From: Burkholderia sp. BCC0506
Lineage (GTDB): Bacteria > Pseudomonadota > Gammaproteobacteria > Burkholderiales > Burkholderiaceae
Assembly: GCF_902833145.1 (NCBI RefSeq)
Contig: NZ_CADFEN010000009.1
Span: forward strand, 124,001 to 188,000
Direction of reading: 5' to 3'
DNA length: 64,000 nucleotides
The notes beneath the pieces were generated by a model that was given only the letters and a program-made list of their open reading frames with translations, did no database searches and was not told where the DNA came from. A program made the position numbers and the translations under genes. The number at the start of each line of letters is the position of its first letter. Position 1 is the stretch's first letter. Of this stretch, positions 35,957 through 44,040 are shown in pieces.

Positions 35957-36661
35957 ATGTTCCAGATCCTGCGCGCCGAAGACCGTTGCCACACGCACCA
36001 CGGCTGGCTCGAGTCGAGTCACAGCTTCTCGTCCGTCTCCCGCGCCGGGCATGCGCCGGTGCGTCCGCCCGTCGGCGCGCTGTGCGGGCTGAGCGAGGAC
36101 CTGATCGCGCCGACGCGCGGCTTCGGGATGCAGCCGCGCCGCGACGTGGAGATCGTCACTTACGTACTGGATGGCGCGCTTGCGCACCGCGACAGCCTCG
36201 GCTGCGGCGCGATCGTCCGGACCGGCGGCATCCAGCGGATGAGCGCCGGCACGGGGCTCGTGCACAGCGAGACCAACGCGTCGCGCGACCGGCCGCTGCA
36301 TCTGCTGCAGATCTGGCTGCAGCCGGCCGAGCGCGGCGGGCGGCCCGGCTACGAGGAACGGCGTTTCGCCGACGACGAGAAGCGCGGCCGGCTGAGGCTC
36401 GTCGCGGCGCCCGACGGCGGCGACGGCGCGCTGTCGATGCGGGCGGACGCCCGCATCTTCGCGGGGCTGATCGACGGCGACGAGACGGCGGCGCTCGACG
36501 TGCCGGCCGGGCGCAGCACCTACGTGCACGTGGTGCGCGGCGAGCTCGAGGTCAACGGCCGCGCGCTGGCCGCCGGCGACGGCGCGCGAATCGGCGCGGT
36601 GGACGCGGTGACGTTCGCGCGCGGCCGGACGGCCGAGGTGCTGGTGTTCGACGTCGCCTGA
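35957..36661 (+). CDS. Pirin-family protein lacking two metal-ligand histidines
   Basis: A 234-aa bicupin of the YhhW/pirin family (YhhW 231 aa). MFQILRAEDRCHTHHGWLES.HSFS, RGFG, VEIVTYVLDGALAHRDSLG, GGIQRMSAGTG..HSETN and LHLLQIWLQP align well. Where YhhW has FGTHPHKDMEI, this protein has FGMQPRRDVEI, so the first two of the four metal ligands are Gln and Arg, while the HRDS His and HSE Glu stay. Quercetinase-type activity is therefore doubtful; a structural or regulatory role is possible. It is divergent from the amino-acid importer. Confidence 0.88.
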   Translation: MFQILRAEDRCHTHHGWLESSHSFSSVSRAGHAPVRPPVGALCGLSEDLIAPTRGFGMQPRRDVEIVTYVLDGALAHRDSLGCGAIVRTGGIQRMSAGTGLVHSETNASRDRPLHLLQIWLQPAERGGRPGYEERRFADDEKRGRLRLVAAPDGGDGALSMRADARIFAGLIDGDETAALDVPAGRSTYVHVVRGELEVNGRALAAGDGARIGAVDAVTFARGRTAEVLVFDVA

Positions 36662-36670
36662 AACGAACGA

Positions 36671-36697
36671 GGGGACGCAGGCGGTGCCTGCGTCCCC
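36671..36697. terminator. Hairpin between pirin and Spy-like genes
   Basis: A 12-bp perfect stem GGGGACGCAGGC / GCCTGCGTCCCC with a 3-nt loop, between convergent genes. T-runs are short (TTC). Confidence 0.6.
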
Positions 36698-36728
36698 TTC
36701 GATGCCGCTGCCGGAGCGGCCCGCCGGC

Positions 36729-37283
36729 TTACTGCGCCGGCGCCGACGCGCCCTTGGCGGCCGCGCGATGCTGCTCCCAGCGCTCCTTCATCTTCGCGTG
36801 GCGCTGCTCCATCTTCGCGAACTGCTGCTTGAGCGCCGTGCTGACCGTCGTCTTCTGTTGATCGTTCAGCCCGTTGTAGAACGTGAGCCACGCGGCGGAC
36901 GTCTGCTCGCGCAGTTGCGCGTTCTGCGCCTCCGCCTGCTGGCGTGCCGAGTGCATCGCGCTCAGGTCGAGGATCGGCTGGTTCTGTTGCGCCTTGAACT
37001 GCTCGCGCATCTGCTCGTGGTTCTTGCGCATCGCGTCACGGTTCTGCTTCATCGTGTTGACGGCCGCCTGCCATTGCTGCTCCTGCGACGCGTCGAGCTT
37101 CAGCTGATCGTGCAGTTTCATGATTGCGCCGAACGGGCCGCCTTCGTGCCCGTCGTGCATCCGGTGCATGCCGGGGCCGCCCGGCGGCGGCATGTCGCCG
37201 GGCTGCGCCGCATGCGCGGTGCCGAATGCGAGAGCGAGCACGGTGGCGGCCGCGATGGCCACGCGGGAAGTCTTCTTATACAT
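36729..37283 (-). CDS. Spy/CpxP-family periplasmic protein
   Basis: A 184-aa protein with a signal peptide (MYKKTSRVAIAAATVLALAF...AHA). The mature part is helical and rich in Gln, Met and Lys, with two LTxxQ-like motifs (LKLDASQEQQWQAAV and LNDQQKTTVSTALKQQ) that define Spy/CpxP chaperones. The Met/His-rich N-terminal stretch (GMHRMHDGHEG) could bind metal. In enterobacteria such proteins are induced by and feed back on Cpx/Bae signalling. It is divergent from an OmpR-type regulator with CpxR-like boxes between them. SD AAGGAG lies 8 nt upstream. Confidence 0.88.
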   Translation of the reverse strand: MYKKTSRVAIAAATVLALAFGTAHAAQPGDMPPPGGPGMHRMHDGHEGGPFGAIMKLHDQLKLDASQEQQWQAAVNTMKQNRDAMRKNHEQMREQFKAQQNQPILDLSAMHSARQQAEAQNAQLREQTSAAWLTFYNGLNDQQKTTVSTALKQQFAKMEQRHAKMKERWEQHRAAAKGASAPAQ

Positions 37284-37406
37284 TTCAGAAACTCCTTGTA
37301 TCCAAAGGGTCCGGCGATGCGGGGCCGGGAAAGCCGGGTACCGCATCCGGTAAGACGCAGGTTAGCGATGCGGGCCCCGGCCGTTGTTACGCGGGGTGGC
37401 GGCCCG

Positions 37407-37450
37407 GTTACCGGGCATTACAGTTCCCTTGCGCGGTAACCCGCAGTAAC
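37407..37450. promoter_or_regulatory. CpxR-like boxes in the divergent promoter region
   Basis: GTAAC-CCGCA-GTAAC (37436-37450) on the plus strand and GTAAT-N5-GTAAC on the minus strand (37407-37421) match the direct-repeat layout GTAAA-N5-GTAAA known for CpxR. A further GTTAC half-site lies two helical turns away (37386-37390). One box points to each divergent gene, suggesting control by the neighbouring regulator. Confidence 0.55.
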
Positions 37451-37507
37451 CCTTTCGTCCCTTTGTTTCGTTCTTCGACGCCGCCCTCGCGCGGTAAACT
37501 TCGAGCC

Positions 37508-38233
37508 ATGACTACCCAGATCCTCATCGTCGACGACGACCAAGAACTCCGAGACCTGCTGCGCGACTATCTCGTGCGCCAGGGAATGGAAGTGTCCGTG
37601 CTGCACGACGCGGCGACGCTCGAGAAGCGCCTCGAGCGCGAGCGGCCCGACCTGATCGTGCTGGACCTGATGATGCCGGGCGTGGACGGCCTGACCGCGC
37701 TGCGCCAGTTGCGCGCGGCCGGCGACGACATTCCCGTGATCATGCTGACCGCGCGGGCGGACGACGTCGACCGTATCGTCGGGCTCGAGCTCGGCGCGGA
37801 CGACTACCTCGGCAAGCCGTTCAACCCGCGCGAGCTGCTCGCGCGCGTGCAGGCCGTGCTGCGCCGGCGTCGCGCGACGCCGTCGGCGGCGGCGCCCGAG
37901 CAGCGCGAGCCGTTCGCGTTCGGCCGCTTCCTGCTCGACTTCCAGGCACGCACGCTGTCGGTCGACGGCAAGCCGGCCACGCTGTCGAGCAGCGAATTCG
38001 CGCTGCTGAAGATTTTCGTGAACCACGCGCTGCGCACGCTCACGCGCGAGCGGCTGCTCGAGCTGCTGCACGGGCCCGAGTACGACGGAACCGACCGCGG
38101 CATCGACGTCCAGGTGTGGCGCCTGCGCCGCATCCTCGAAACGGATCCGTCGACGCCGCGCTTCATCCAGACGGTCCGCGGGCGCGGCTACGTGTTCGTG
38201 CCCGACGGCGAGGCCCATGCGCAAACCCATTGA
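37508..38233 (+). CDS. OmpR/PhoB-family response regulator (CpxR-like)
   Basis: A 241-aa regulator. The receiver domain (1-120) has acidic pocket VDDD at 8-11, phospho-acceptor Asp53 (LIVLDLMMPG) and switch Lys in LGKPFNP. The winged-helix effector domain (about 140-235) ends with the DNA-binding IDVQVWRLRRILE and IQTVRGRGYVFVP. Start at MTTQILIVDD. The kinase gene begins 17 bp inside its 3' end. Neighbouring Spy-like gene and GTAAC repeats point to an envelope-stress role; CpxR or OmpR identity is not proved. Confidence 0.93.
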   Translation: MTTQILIVDDDQELRDLLRDYLVRQGMEVSVLHDAATLEKRLERERPDLIVLDLMMPGVDGLTALRQLRAAGDDIPVIMLTARADDVDRIVGLELGADDYLGKPFNPRELLARVQAVLRRRRATPSAAAPEQREPFAFGRFLLDFQARTLSVDGKPATLSSSEFALLKIFVNHALRTLTRERLLELLHGPEYDGTDRGIDVQVWRLRRILETDPSTPRFIQTVRGRGYVFVPDGEAHAQTH

Positions 38234-39534
38234 TTCGCTGTTCGGGCGGCTCGCGCTGCTCGTCGTCGGTGTCCTGCTCCTGTCGCACTTCGCGTGGTTC
38301 TTCGGCGATGCGGCTCGAGCGCAGCCAGATGCAGACGCGCTACGCGGTCGAGGAGGCCGCGTTCCTCGTCGACGCGGTGCGCCAGCACGTCGAGCGCACG
38401 CCCGACCAGCCGCTGCCGTCGCGCGTGCGGCTCGTGTCGCCGGACAGCGCCGACGTGCCGAAGGGCGGCGATGCGGGGCTGCCGCCGCCGCTGAAGCGGT
38501 TCCGCGACGACGTGAGCGAGCGCATGCCGCCCGGCACGCAGGTCGAGGTCGGCACGCCCGGCCATCCGCCGGTGCTGTGGGTGAAGGAGCCGACCGACCG
38601 CAACTGGATCGTGGTGCCCGTGCAGCCGCTGCGGCCGCCGCGCTCGCTCGACCGGATGCTGCTGTGGCTCGGCACGATCTTCTCGGCCGGCGTGATCGCC
38701 GCGCTGTTCGCGGCGTGGCAGCTGCAGCAGCCGCTGCGCTCGCTGGCGCGCGCGGTCGCGCGCTTCGGCCGCGGGCAGCCGGTGCCGCCGCTGCGCGAAC
38801 GCGGCCCGCGCGAGCTGCGCCAGCTCACGCGCGGCTTCAACCAGATGGTGGAACAGGTGTCGCAGGCCGAAAACGATCGCGCGGTGATGCTGGCCGGCGT
38901 CGCGCACGACCTGCGCACGCCGCTCGCGCGGATGCGGCTGCGCGCGGAAATGATGGACGACGCGCGGCTGCGTGACGGCGTCGTGCGCGACGTGGACTCG
39001 ATGTCGCACATCGTCGACCAGTTCCTGGTGTTTGCGCATGGCGGGGCCGACCGCAGCGAGCCGGTGCCGGTCGACGACGCGTGCGAGCGGATCGCGCGCA
39101 GTTATCGAGCGGTCGCGCCGAACGCGCCGACGGTCCAGACGCGGCTGGGGGCCGATCCGGGCTTCCGGCTGCCGACGGCGACGCTCGACCGGATCCTGTC
39201 GAACCTGCTGGACAACGCACATGCGTACGGCGCGCCGCCCGTGGTCGTCGAAACGGCGCGCACGCCGAGCGGCTACGTGCTGTCGGTCAGCGACAGCGGC
39301 GGCGGCATCGCGCCGCGCGACCTCGCGGCCGCGACGCGGCCGTTCGTGCGGCTCGATCCCGCGCGGGGCGGCAATGGCCACAGCGGGCTCGGGCTCGCGA
39401 TCGTCGAGCGGCTCGTGCTCAGGCTGGGCGGCGCGTGCGACATCGGCAATCGTCCCGAAGGCGGCCTGCGGGTATCGATGACGTTCCCGTTCGAGGCCGT
39501 GCCGAAGGACGAACCCCACGCAGAGGCCGCGTGA
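38217..39534 (+). pseudogene. Sensor histidine kinase interrupted by a one-base frameshift
   Basis: MRKPIDSLFGRLALLVVG plus LLLSHFAWFF (from 38217) is a typical kinase start with the first membrane helix, but that frame soon turns into Arg/Ala-rich nonsense. The kinase continues in the next frame from AMRLERSQMQTRY (38305 on). Removing one G of the GG at 38304-38305 joins both parts as FAWFF-AMRLERS. The repaired protein would have about 439 residues: periplasmic domain, second helix (LLWLGTIFSAGVIAALF), HAMP, phospho-acceptor His in GVAHDLRTPLAR, and ATPase N-box LLDNAHAY, GGGIAPRD and SGLGLAIVERL. As written, translation could begin only at ATG 38308, without the first helix. Real mutation or sequencing error cannot be told apart here. 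Confidence 0.8.
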
Positions 39535-39576
39535 GCGGCCGCGGCGCCCGCCCGGCGGGGCAGGCGCCGCGCGGCA

Positions 39577-39843
39577 TCATTCGCCGAACAGCGTGCCGAG
39601 CGTTTCGGCCGCGTTGCTGTCGATCGTGTTGTAGGTCACCGTGGTGGCCTCGAAGATGTAGACGGTCGTATACCGGCCGAGGCGTTCCAGGATTTCCTCC
39701 TGCAGCGATTCCGGCACGATGTTCATGTTCAGGTACCACGCCGTCGACGACAGCCGTGTCTGGAACGACCCGTACTCCTGCATGAGTTCATAGAACGCGT
39801 CGGCATCCTGATCGCGACAGACGATCACCAAGTTTCCTGCCAT
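39577..39843 (-). CDS. Small conserved protein with Cas2/SinR-like fold pattern
   Basis: An 88-aa product starting MAGNLVIVCRDQDADAFYEL. It has no recognised name. Its order of strand (NLVIVC), helix (AFYELMQEYG), strands (FQTRLSSTAWYLNMNI), helix (ESLQEEILERLG) and strand (TTVYIFEATT) resembles the ferredoxin-like fold of SinR/VapD/Cas2 proteins, which pass from a helix into a WYL strand in the same way. This is pattern inference only. SD GGGAGGAAGGG precedes the ATG. There are no CRISPR repeats or Cas1 nearby. Confidence 0.75.
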   Translation of the reverse strand: MAGNLVIVCRDQDADAFYELMQEYGSFQTRLSSTAWYLNMNIVPESLQEEILERLGRYTTVYIFEATTVTYNTIDSNAAETLGTLFGE

Positions 39844-40345
39844 TCCCTTCCTCCCGCTCGTCGGTCGATCCCCGAGCCTGTTGCGTGGCGTGTGCGTACT
39901 GCGGCGACACGCCCGAACAGAGCGCCGGGGGCCAGCCCCGATCATACCTGCTTCGCCGTATCCCGCTGCGGACGCAGGACACGGTTTGTGCCCCGCGTAC
40001 GGGTGGCGGGTTCACGGCCGGGCCGGATCACGGCATAATTCGGGCCTGCGTGCCGGCCGCGGGACTGCGGCCGGGTTGCTCCGCACCGCGCGCCCGCCAT
40101 CCGCCCATGCGACGGGCACGATCCATGCGCTGCCCGCGCCGTTCCGGGACGGTTGTACCTGAAATACAGGTTGGTGTAGTGTCGTGCCGTCGCGGCCCGG
40201 CTCGCCCGGCCGCGGCAGCGCATGCGCGCACGGCGCGCCGCGCGTACGCCAGATCGCCAGTCAATCGAATTACCGCGCCCGTGCGCTTTGCCATGAATCA
40301 ACATCGACTGCCGGCTTCGTTCGGCCTTGCCGGGGAGGGCGCCTG
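39844..40345. other. 502-bp intergenic region before an ABC transporter operon
   Basis: No convincing gene; open frames here have shadow-like Arg/Ala-rich composition. The region must hold the ABC transporter promoter. A perfect inverted repeat ACCTG-AAATA-CAGGT (40157-40171), starting next to TTGTAC (40153), is the only distinct signal and may be an operator. Confidence 0.5.
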
Positions 40346-42103
40346 ATGAACGTCGGATTCTTCAATCCGAACCGGACCGCCAACGCATCCGCGTGGCGCG
40401 TGTTGCCGAACCGGTGGGACTTCATCGCATTTCCGCTGATCATCTGCCTGATCGCGATGGCGGTGGTCGGCTTTCACGAGACGATGGCGCCGATCGGCGT
40501 GCTGCAGACGCAGAAGATCTCGCTCGATCCGTCGAACCTGCCCGAATACGCGCTGCGCACCACGCTGCGGATGCTCGCCGCGATGGTCGCGTCGCTCGCG
40601 TTCACGCTCGTCTACGGCACGCTCGCGGCCAAGAGCCGCCGCGCGGGCATGGTGCTGATCCCGATCCTCGACATCCTGCAGTCGGTGCCGGTGCTCGGCT
40701 TCATCTCGTTTACGGTCACGTTCTTCCTCGCGCTGTTCCCGAGCCGCGTGCTCGGCGCCGAGCTGGCCGCGATCTTCGCGATCTTCACGAGCCAGGCGTG
40801 GAACATGACGTTCAGCTTCTACCAGTCGCTGCGCACGGTGCCGCGCGACCTGGACGAGGTGTCGCGCGGCTTTCACCTCACCTCGTGGCAGCGCTTCTGG
40901 AAGCTGGAGGTGCCGTTTTCGATGCCGGGCCTGATCTGGAACATGATGATGTCGATGTCGGGCGGCTGGTTCTTCGTCGTCGCATCGGAGGCGATTACCG
41001 TCGGCAACCAGACGATCACGCTGCCGGGCATCGGCGCGTATCTCGCGCAGGCGATCTCGGACAAGAACTTCGGCGCGATCGGCTGGGTGATCCTGACGAT
41101 GACCGTCGTGATCCTCGCGTACGACCAGTTCCTGTTCCGCCCGCTCATCGCGTGGGCCGACAAGTTCCGGATGGAGAACACCGCATCGGGCGATGCGCCG
41201 CAATCGTGGCTGCTCGATCTCGTGCGCCGCACGCGCCTGATCCATCAATTGCTCGTGCCGGCCGGCTGGTTCTTCGCGAAGGCCGCGCGGATCCCGCTGC
41301 GCCTGCCGCTGTCGGGCGCGATGCGCTTCACGCTGCCGAAAGTCGAGAAGAAGGCGTCGCGCACGGTCGACATCGCGTGGGCGGGGCTCGTGCTGATCGG
41401 CACGGCCTATATCGTGTGGCGCGTCGTCAGCTTCGTCGCGACCGGCGTGACGATGGCCGAGGTCGGCCACGTACTCGTGCTCGGGCTGATCACGCTGCTG
41501 CGCGTGGTCGTGCTGATCTCGATCGCATCGGTGATCTGGGTGCCGATCGGCGTGTGGATCGGGCTGCGTCCGAAGCTGGCCGAGAAGCTGCAGCCGCTCG
41601 CGCAGTTCCTTGCCGCGTTCCCGGCGAACCTGCTGTTCCCGGTGTTCGTGATCGTGATCGCGCGCTTCCATCTGAACGCGGATATCTGGCTGTCGCCGCT
41701 GATCGTGCTCGGCACGCAGTGGTATATCCTGTTCAACGTGATCGCCGGCGCGACGTCCTACCCGAACGACTATCGCGAAGCGGCGACCAATTTCCGGATC
41801 CGCGGCTGGCAGTGGTGGCGTCAGGCGATCCTGCCCGGCATCTTCCCGTACTACGTGACGGGCGCGATCACCGCATCCGGCGGCGCGTGGAACGCGAGCA
41901 TCGTATCGGAAGCCGTGCAGTGGGGCAGCACGAGGATCGAGGCGCACGGCCTCGGCGCCTACATCGCGCAGACCACCGCCGCCGGCGATTTTCCGAAGAT
42001 CATCCTGGGCATCGCCGTGATGTCCCTGTTCGTTACCTTGTTCAACCGCCTGCTGTGGCGCCCGCTGTATGCCTTCGCCGAAGCGAAGCTGCGGCTCGAC
42101 TGA
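40346..42103 (+). CDS. ABC transporter permease with two fused permease domains (NitT/TauT-like)
   Basis: A 585-aa inner-membrane protein. Two BPD_transp_1 units are joined: EAA-type loops are visible as LRTVPRDLDEVSRGFHLTSWQRFWKLEVPF (about residues 170-190) and YREAATNFRIRGWQWWRQAILPGIFP (about 475-500). About 12 hydrophobic helices in total. Such fused permeases pair with an ATPase carrying an AAA-associated C-terminal domain, as here 22 bp downstream. The family transports nitrate, sulfonate, bicarbonate-type anions or unknown solutes. No binding protein is encoded nearby. The ATG at 40346 has GGGAGGG upstream. Confidence 0.88.
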   Translation: MNVGFFNPNRTANASAWRVLPNRWDFIAFPLIICLIAMAVVGFHETMAPIGVLQTQKISLDPSNLPEYALRTTLRMLAAMVASLAFTLVYGTLAAKSRRAGMVLIPILDILQSVPVLGFISFTVTFFLALFPSRVLGAELAAIFAIFTSQAWNMTFSFYQSLRTVPRDLDEVSRGFHLTSWQRFWKLEVPFSMPGLIWNMMMSMSGGWFFVVASEAITVGNQTITLPGIGAYLAQAISDKNFGAIGWVILTMTVVILAYDQFLFRPLIAWADKFRMENTASGDAPQSWLLDLVRRTRLIHQLLVPAGWFFAKAARIPLRLPLSGAMRFTLPKVEKKASRTVDIAWAGLVLIGTAYIVWRVVSFVATGVTMAEVGHVLVLGLITLLRVVVLISIASVIWVPIGVWIGLRPKLAEKLQPLAQFLAAFPANLLFPVFVIVIARFHLNADIWLSPLIVLGTQWYILFNVIAGATSYPNDYREAATNFRIRGWQWWRQAILPGIFPYYVTGAITASGGAWNASIVSEAVQWGSTRIEAHGLGAYIAQTTAAGDFPKIILGIAVMSLFVTLFNRLLWRPLYAFAEAKLRLD

Positions 42104-42125
42104 GACCGATTGAGAGCGAAACGCG

Positions 42126-43463
42126 ATGCACAATCCGAATGCTGTAAACGCCCCCGTCCAGACGTCCCAGCCACCGCGCCTCGGTGAAGAGATCCTGCGC
42201 GTCGATCACGTCTGCCGCGGCTTCAACAAGACGCAGGGCGAACTGCTCGTGCTCGACGATGCGAACCTGTCGCTGCGCGAAGGCGAGATCGTCGGCCTGC
42301 TCGGCCGCTCGGGCTCGGGCAAGTCGACGCTGCTGCGCATCATCGCCGGTCTGATCGAGCCGACCGGCGGCGAAGTGACCTATCTCGGCAAACCGCTGCG
42401 CGGCCCGGCCGAAGGCGTCGCGATGGTGTTCCAGACCTTCGCGCTGTTCCCGTGGCTCACCGTGCTGCAGAACGTGGAAGCCGGGCTGGAGGCGCTCGGC
42501 GTCGGCGCACGCGAGCGGCGCGAGCGTGCGCTCGCCGCGATCGACCTGATCGGTCTGGACGGCTTCGAGAACGCGTACCCGCGCGAGTTGTCGGGCGGGA
42601 TGCGCCAGCGCGTCGGTTTCGCGCGCGCGCTCGTCGTCGATCCGACGATCCTGCTGATGGACGAACCGTTCTCCGCGCTCGACGTGCTGACGGCCGAAAC
42701 GCTGCGTACCGACCTGCTGGATCTGTGGACGCAGGGCCGCATGCCGATCAAGTCGGTGCTGATCGTCACGCACAACATCGAGGAAGCGGTGTTCATGTGC
42801 GACCGGATCCTCGTGCTGTCGTCGAACCCGGGCCGCGTGATCGCCGAGATCAAGGTGCCGTTCAAGCATCCGCGCAATCGTCTCGACCCGGCGTTCCGCA
42901 AGCTCGTCGACGACATCTACGCGAAGATGACCGCGCGTCAGACCGGCGAAGCGACGAAGAAGGGGCTCGAACTCGGCAGCTGGCTGCCGCAGGTGTCGAC
43001 CAACCTGATGGCCGGCCTGATCGAGACGCTCGCGATGGCGCCGTACCATGGCCGTGCGGACATGCCGGAAATCGCGCGCACGCTGCATCTGGAAGTGGAC
43101 GACCTGTTCCCGATCGCGGAAGTGCTGCAGTACCTCGGCTTCGCGGACGTGCGCGAAGGCGACGTGTTCCTGACGCCGCCGGGGCGCGTGTTCGCGGAAT
43201 TCGGCACGCAGGAGCGCAAGCTGATGTTCGCCGATCATCTGCTGAAACATGTGCCGCTCGCCGCGCGGATCAAGAAGGTGCTGAACGAGCGCCCGGGCCA
43301 CCGCGCGCCGCGTGTGCGCTTCGAGCAGGAGCTCGAGGATTTCCTGTCGGACGGCGCGGCCGAGGAAACGCTCGATGCAGTGATCGACTGGGGCCGTTAC
43401 GCCGAGATCTTCTCGTACAACGACCAGACGGAAATCTTCAGTCTCGAGGACGTCGAGTCCTGA
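42126..43463 (+). CDS. ABC transporter ATPase with AAA-associated C-terminal domain
   Basis: A 445-aa protein. Residues about 20-270 form a NitT/TauT-type ABC ATPase: GRSGSGKSTLLRIIAGL, Q-loop FQTFALFPWLT, LSGGMRQRVGFARAL, LLMDEPFSALD and VTHNIEEAVFMCDRI. Residues about 300-440 match the AAA_assoc_C domain (LMAGLIETLAMAPYHGRADMPEIA, DLFPIAEVLQYLGFADVREGDVFLT), a probable regulatory module. It works with the two-domain permease upstream. The substrate is unassigned. Confidence 0.9.
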   Translation: MHNPNAVNAPVQTSQPPRLGEEILRVDHVCRGFNKTQGELLVLDDANLSLREGEIVGLLGRSGSGKSTLLRIIAGLIEPTGGEVTYLGKPLRGPAEGVAMVFQTFALFPWLTVLQNVEAGLEALGVGARERRERALAAIDLIGLDGFENAYPRELSGGMRQRVGFARALVVDPTILLMDEPFSALDVLTAETLRTDLLDLWTQGRMPIKSVLIVTHNIEEAVFMCDRILVLSSNPGRVIAEIKVPFKHPRNRLDPAFRKLVDDIYAKMTARQTGEATKKGLELGSWLPQVSTNLMAGLIETLAMAPYHGRADMPEIARTLHLEVDDLFPIAEVLQYLGFADVREGDVFLTPPGRVFAEFGTQERKLMFADHLLKHVPLAARIKKVLNERPGHRAPRVRFEQELEDFLSDGAAEETLDAVIDWGRYAEIFSYNDQTEIFSLEDVES

Positions 43464-43533
43464 TGCGGTTGGGGCGCTCGGTGTACCCGGCATCGCAGAA
43501 CGCCAAGGGCGCCCCGCACGACGCATCGCACCG

Positions 43534-44040
43534 TTACTGCAAATTCCCCCACCGATCGACCGCCGGTTCCGCCGACGCCCACTTCCAGTGCGTGCCTTGC
43601 TGGCACGCATTCGCGAAATACCAGTCGGCCTTGTCGCCGTCCTTCACCGAGAACGCGAACTCCTTGCACAGCGCGAGCGCCGACGCGTACGCGCGCGTGA
43701 CGCGCACGTCGCCTTCGCCGTTTTCCAGCGGCAGCGTGTTCTTCACCTTCCACGGCTTCACTTCGCCGACGGCCAGGCTGCCAGCCACCTTCGCGATCGC
43801 ATCCTGCTGGTTTTGATGGAGCTGCTTCATCGTGCGGTTGACGGCTTCGTCGGTCGCGGCCTGCACGGCAATCCCGACGCCGACGCCGACCGCCGGGTTC
43901 GCGGTGACGAGGCCCGTCGCCGCGCCGGCCAGTGCGCCGCTCGCCGCGCCGACCGATCCGCAGCCCGACAGCGCGGCCGTCGCCGCGCACAGCGCGCCGA
44001 TCGTCGCGATACGGATCGCGATACGGATCGCGATGCTCAT
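43534..44040 (-). CDS. Lipoprotein, paralogue of its upstream neighbour
   Basis: A 168-aa product with a lipobox (ATAALSGCGS, Cys about 25) and a Gly/Ala-rich stretch with glycine-zipper spacing (GAASGALAGAATGL). The C-terminal domain ends WKWASAEPAVDRWGNLQ, nearly identical to the neighbour's end. The N-terminus contains the in-frame repeat IRIAIRIA from two 12-bp units at about 44010-44033. The ATG overlaps the neighbour's stop by 4 bp. Function is unknown; glycine-zipper lipoproteins of the envelope are the nearest type. Confidence 0.8.
   Translation of the reverse strand: MSIAIRIAIRIATIGALCAATAALSGCGSVGAASGALAGAATGLVTANPAVGVGVGIAVQAATDEAVNRTMKQLHQNQQDAIAKVAGSLAVGEVKPWKVKNTLPLENGEGDVRVTRAYASALALCKEFAFSVKDGDKADWYFANACQQGTHWKWASAEPAVDRWGNLQ

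Noticed and set aside
39885-40346. 153-codon frame before the ABC transporter
   Set aside because: Cys/Arg/Pro-rich shadow composition, no SD and no family.
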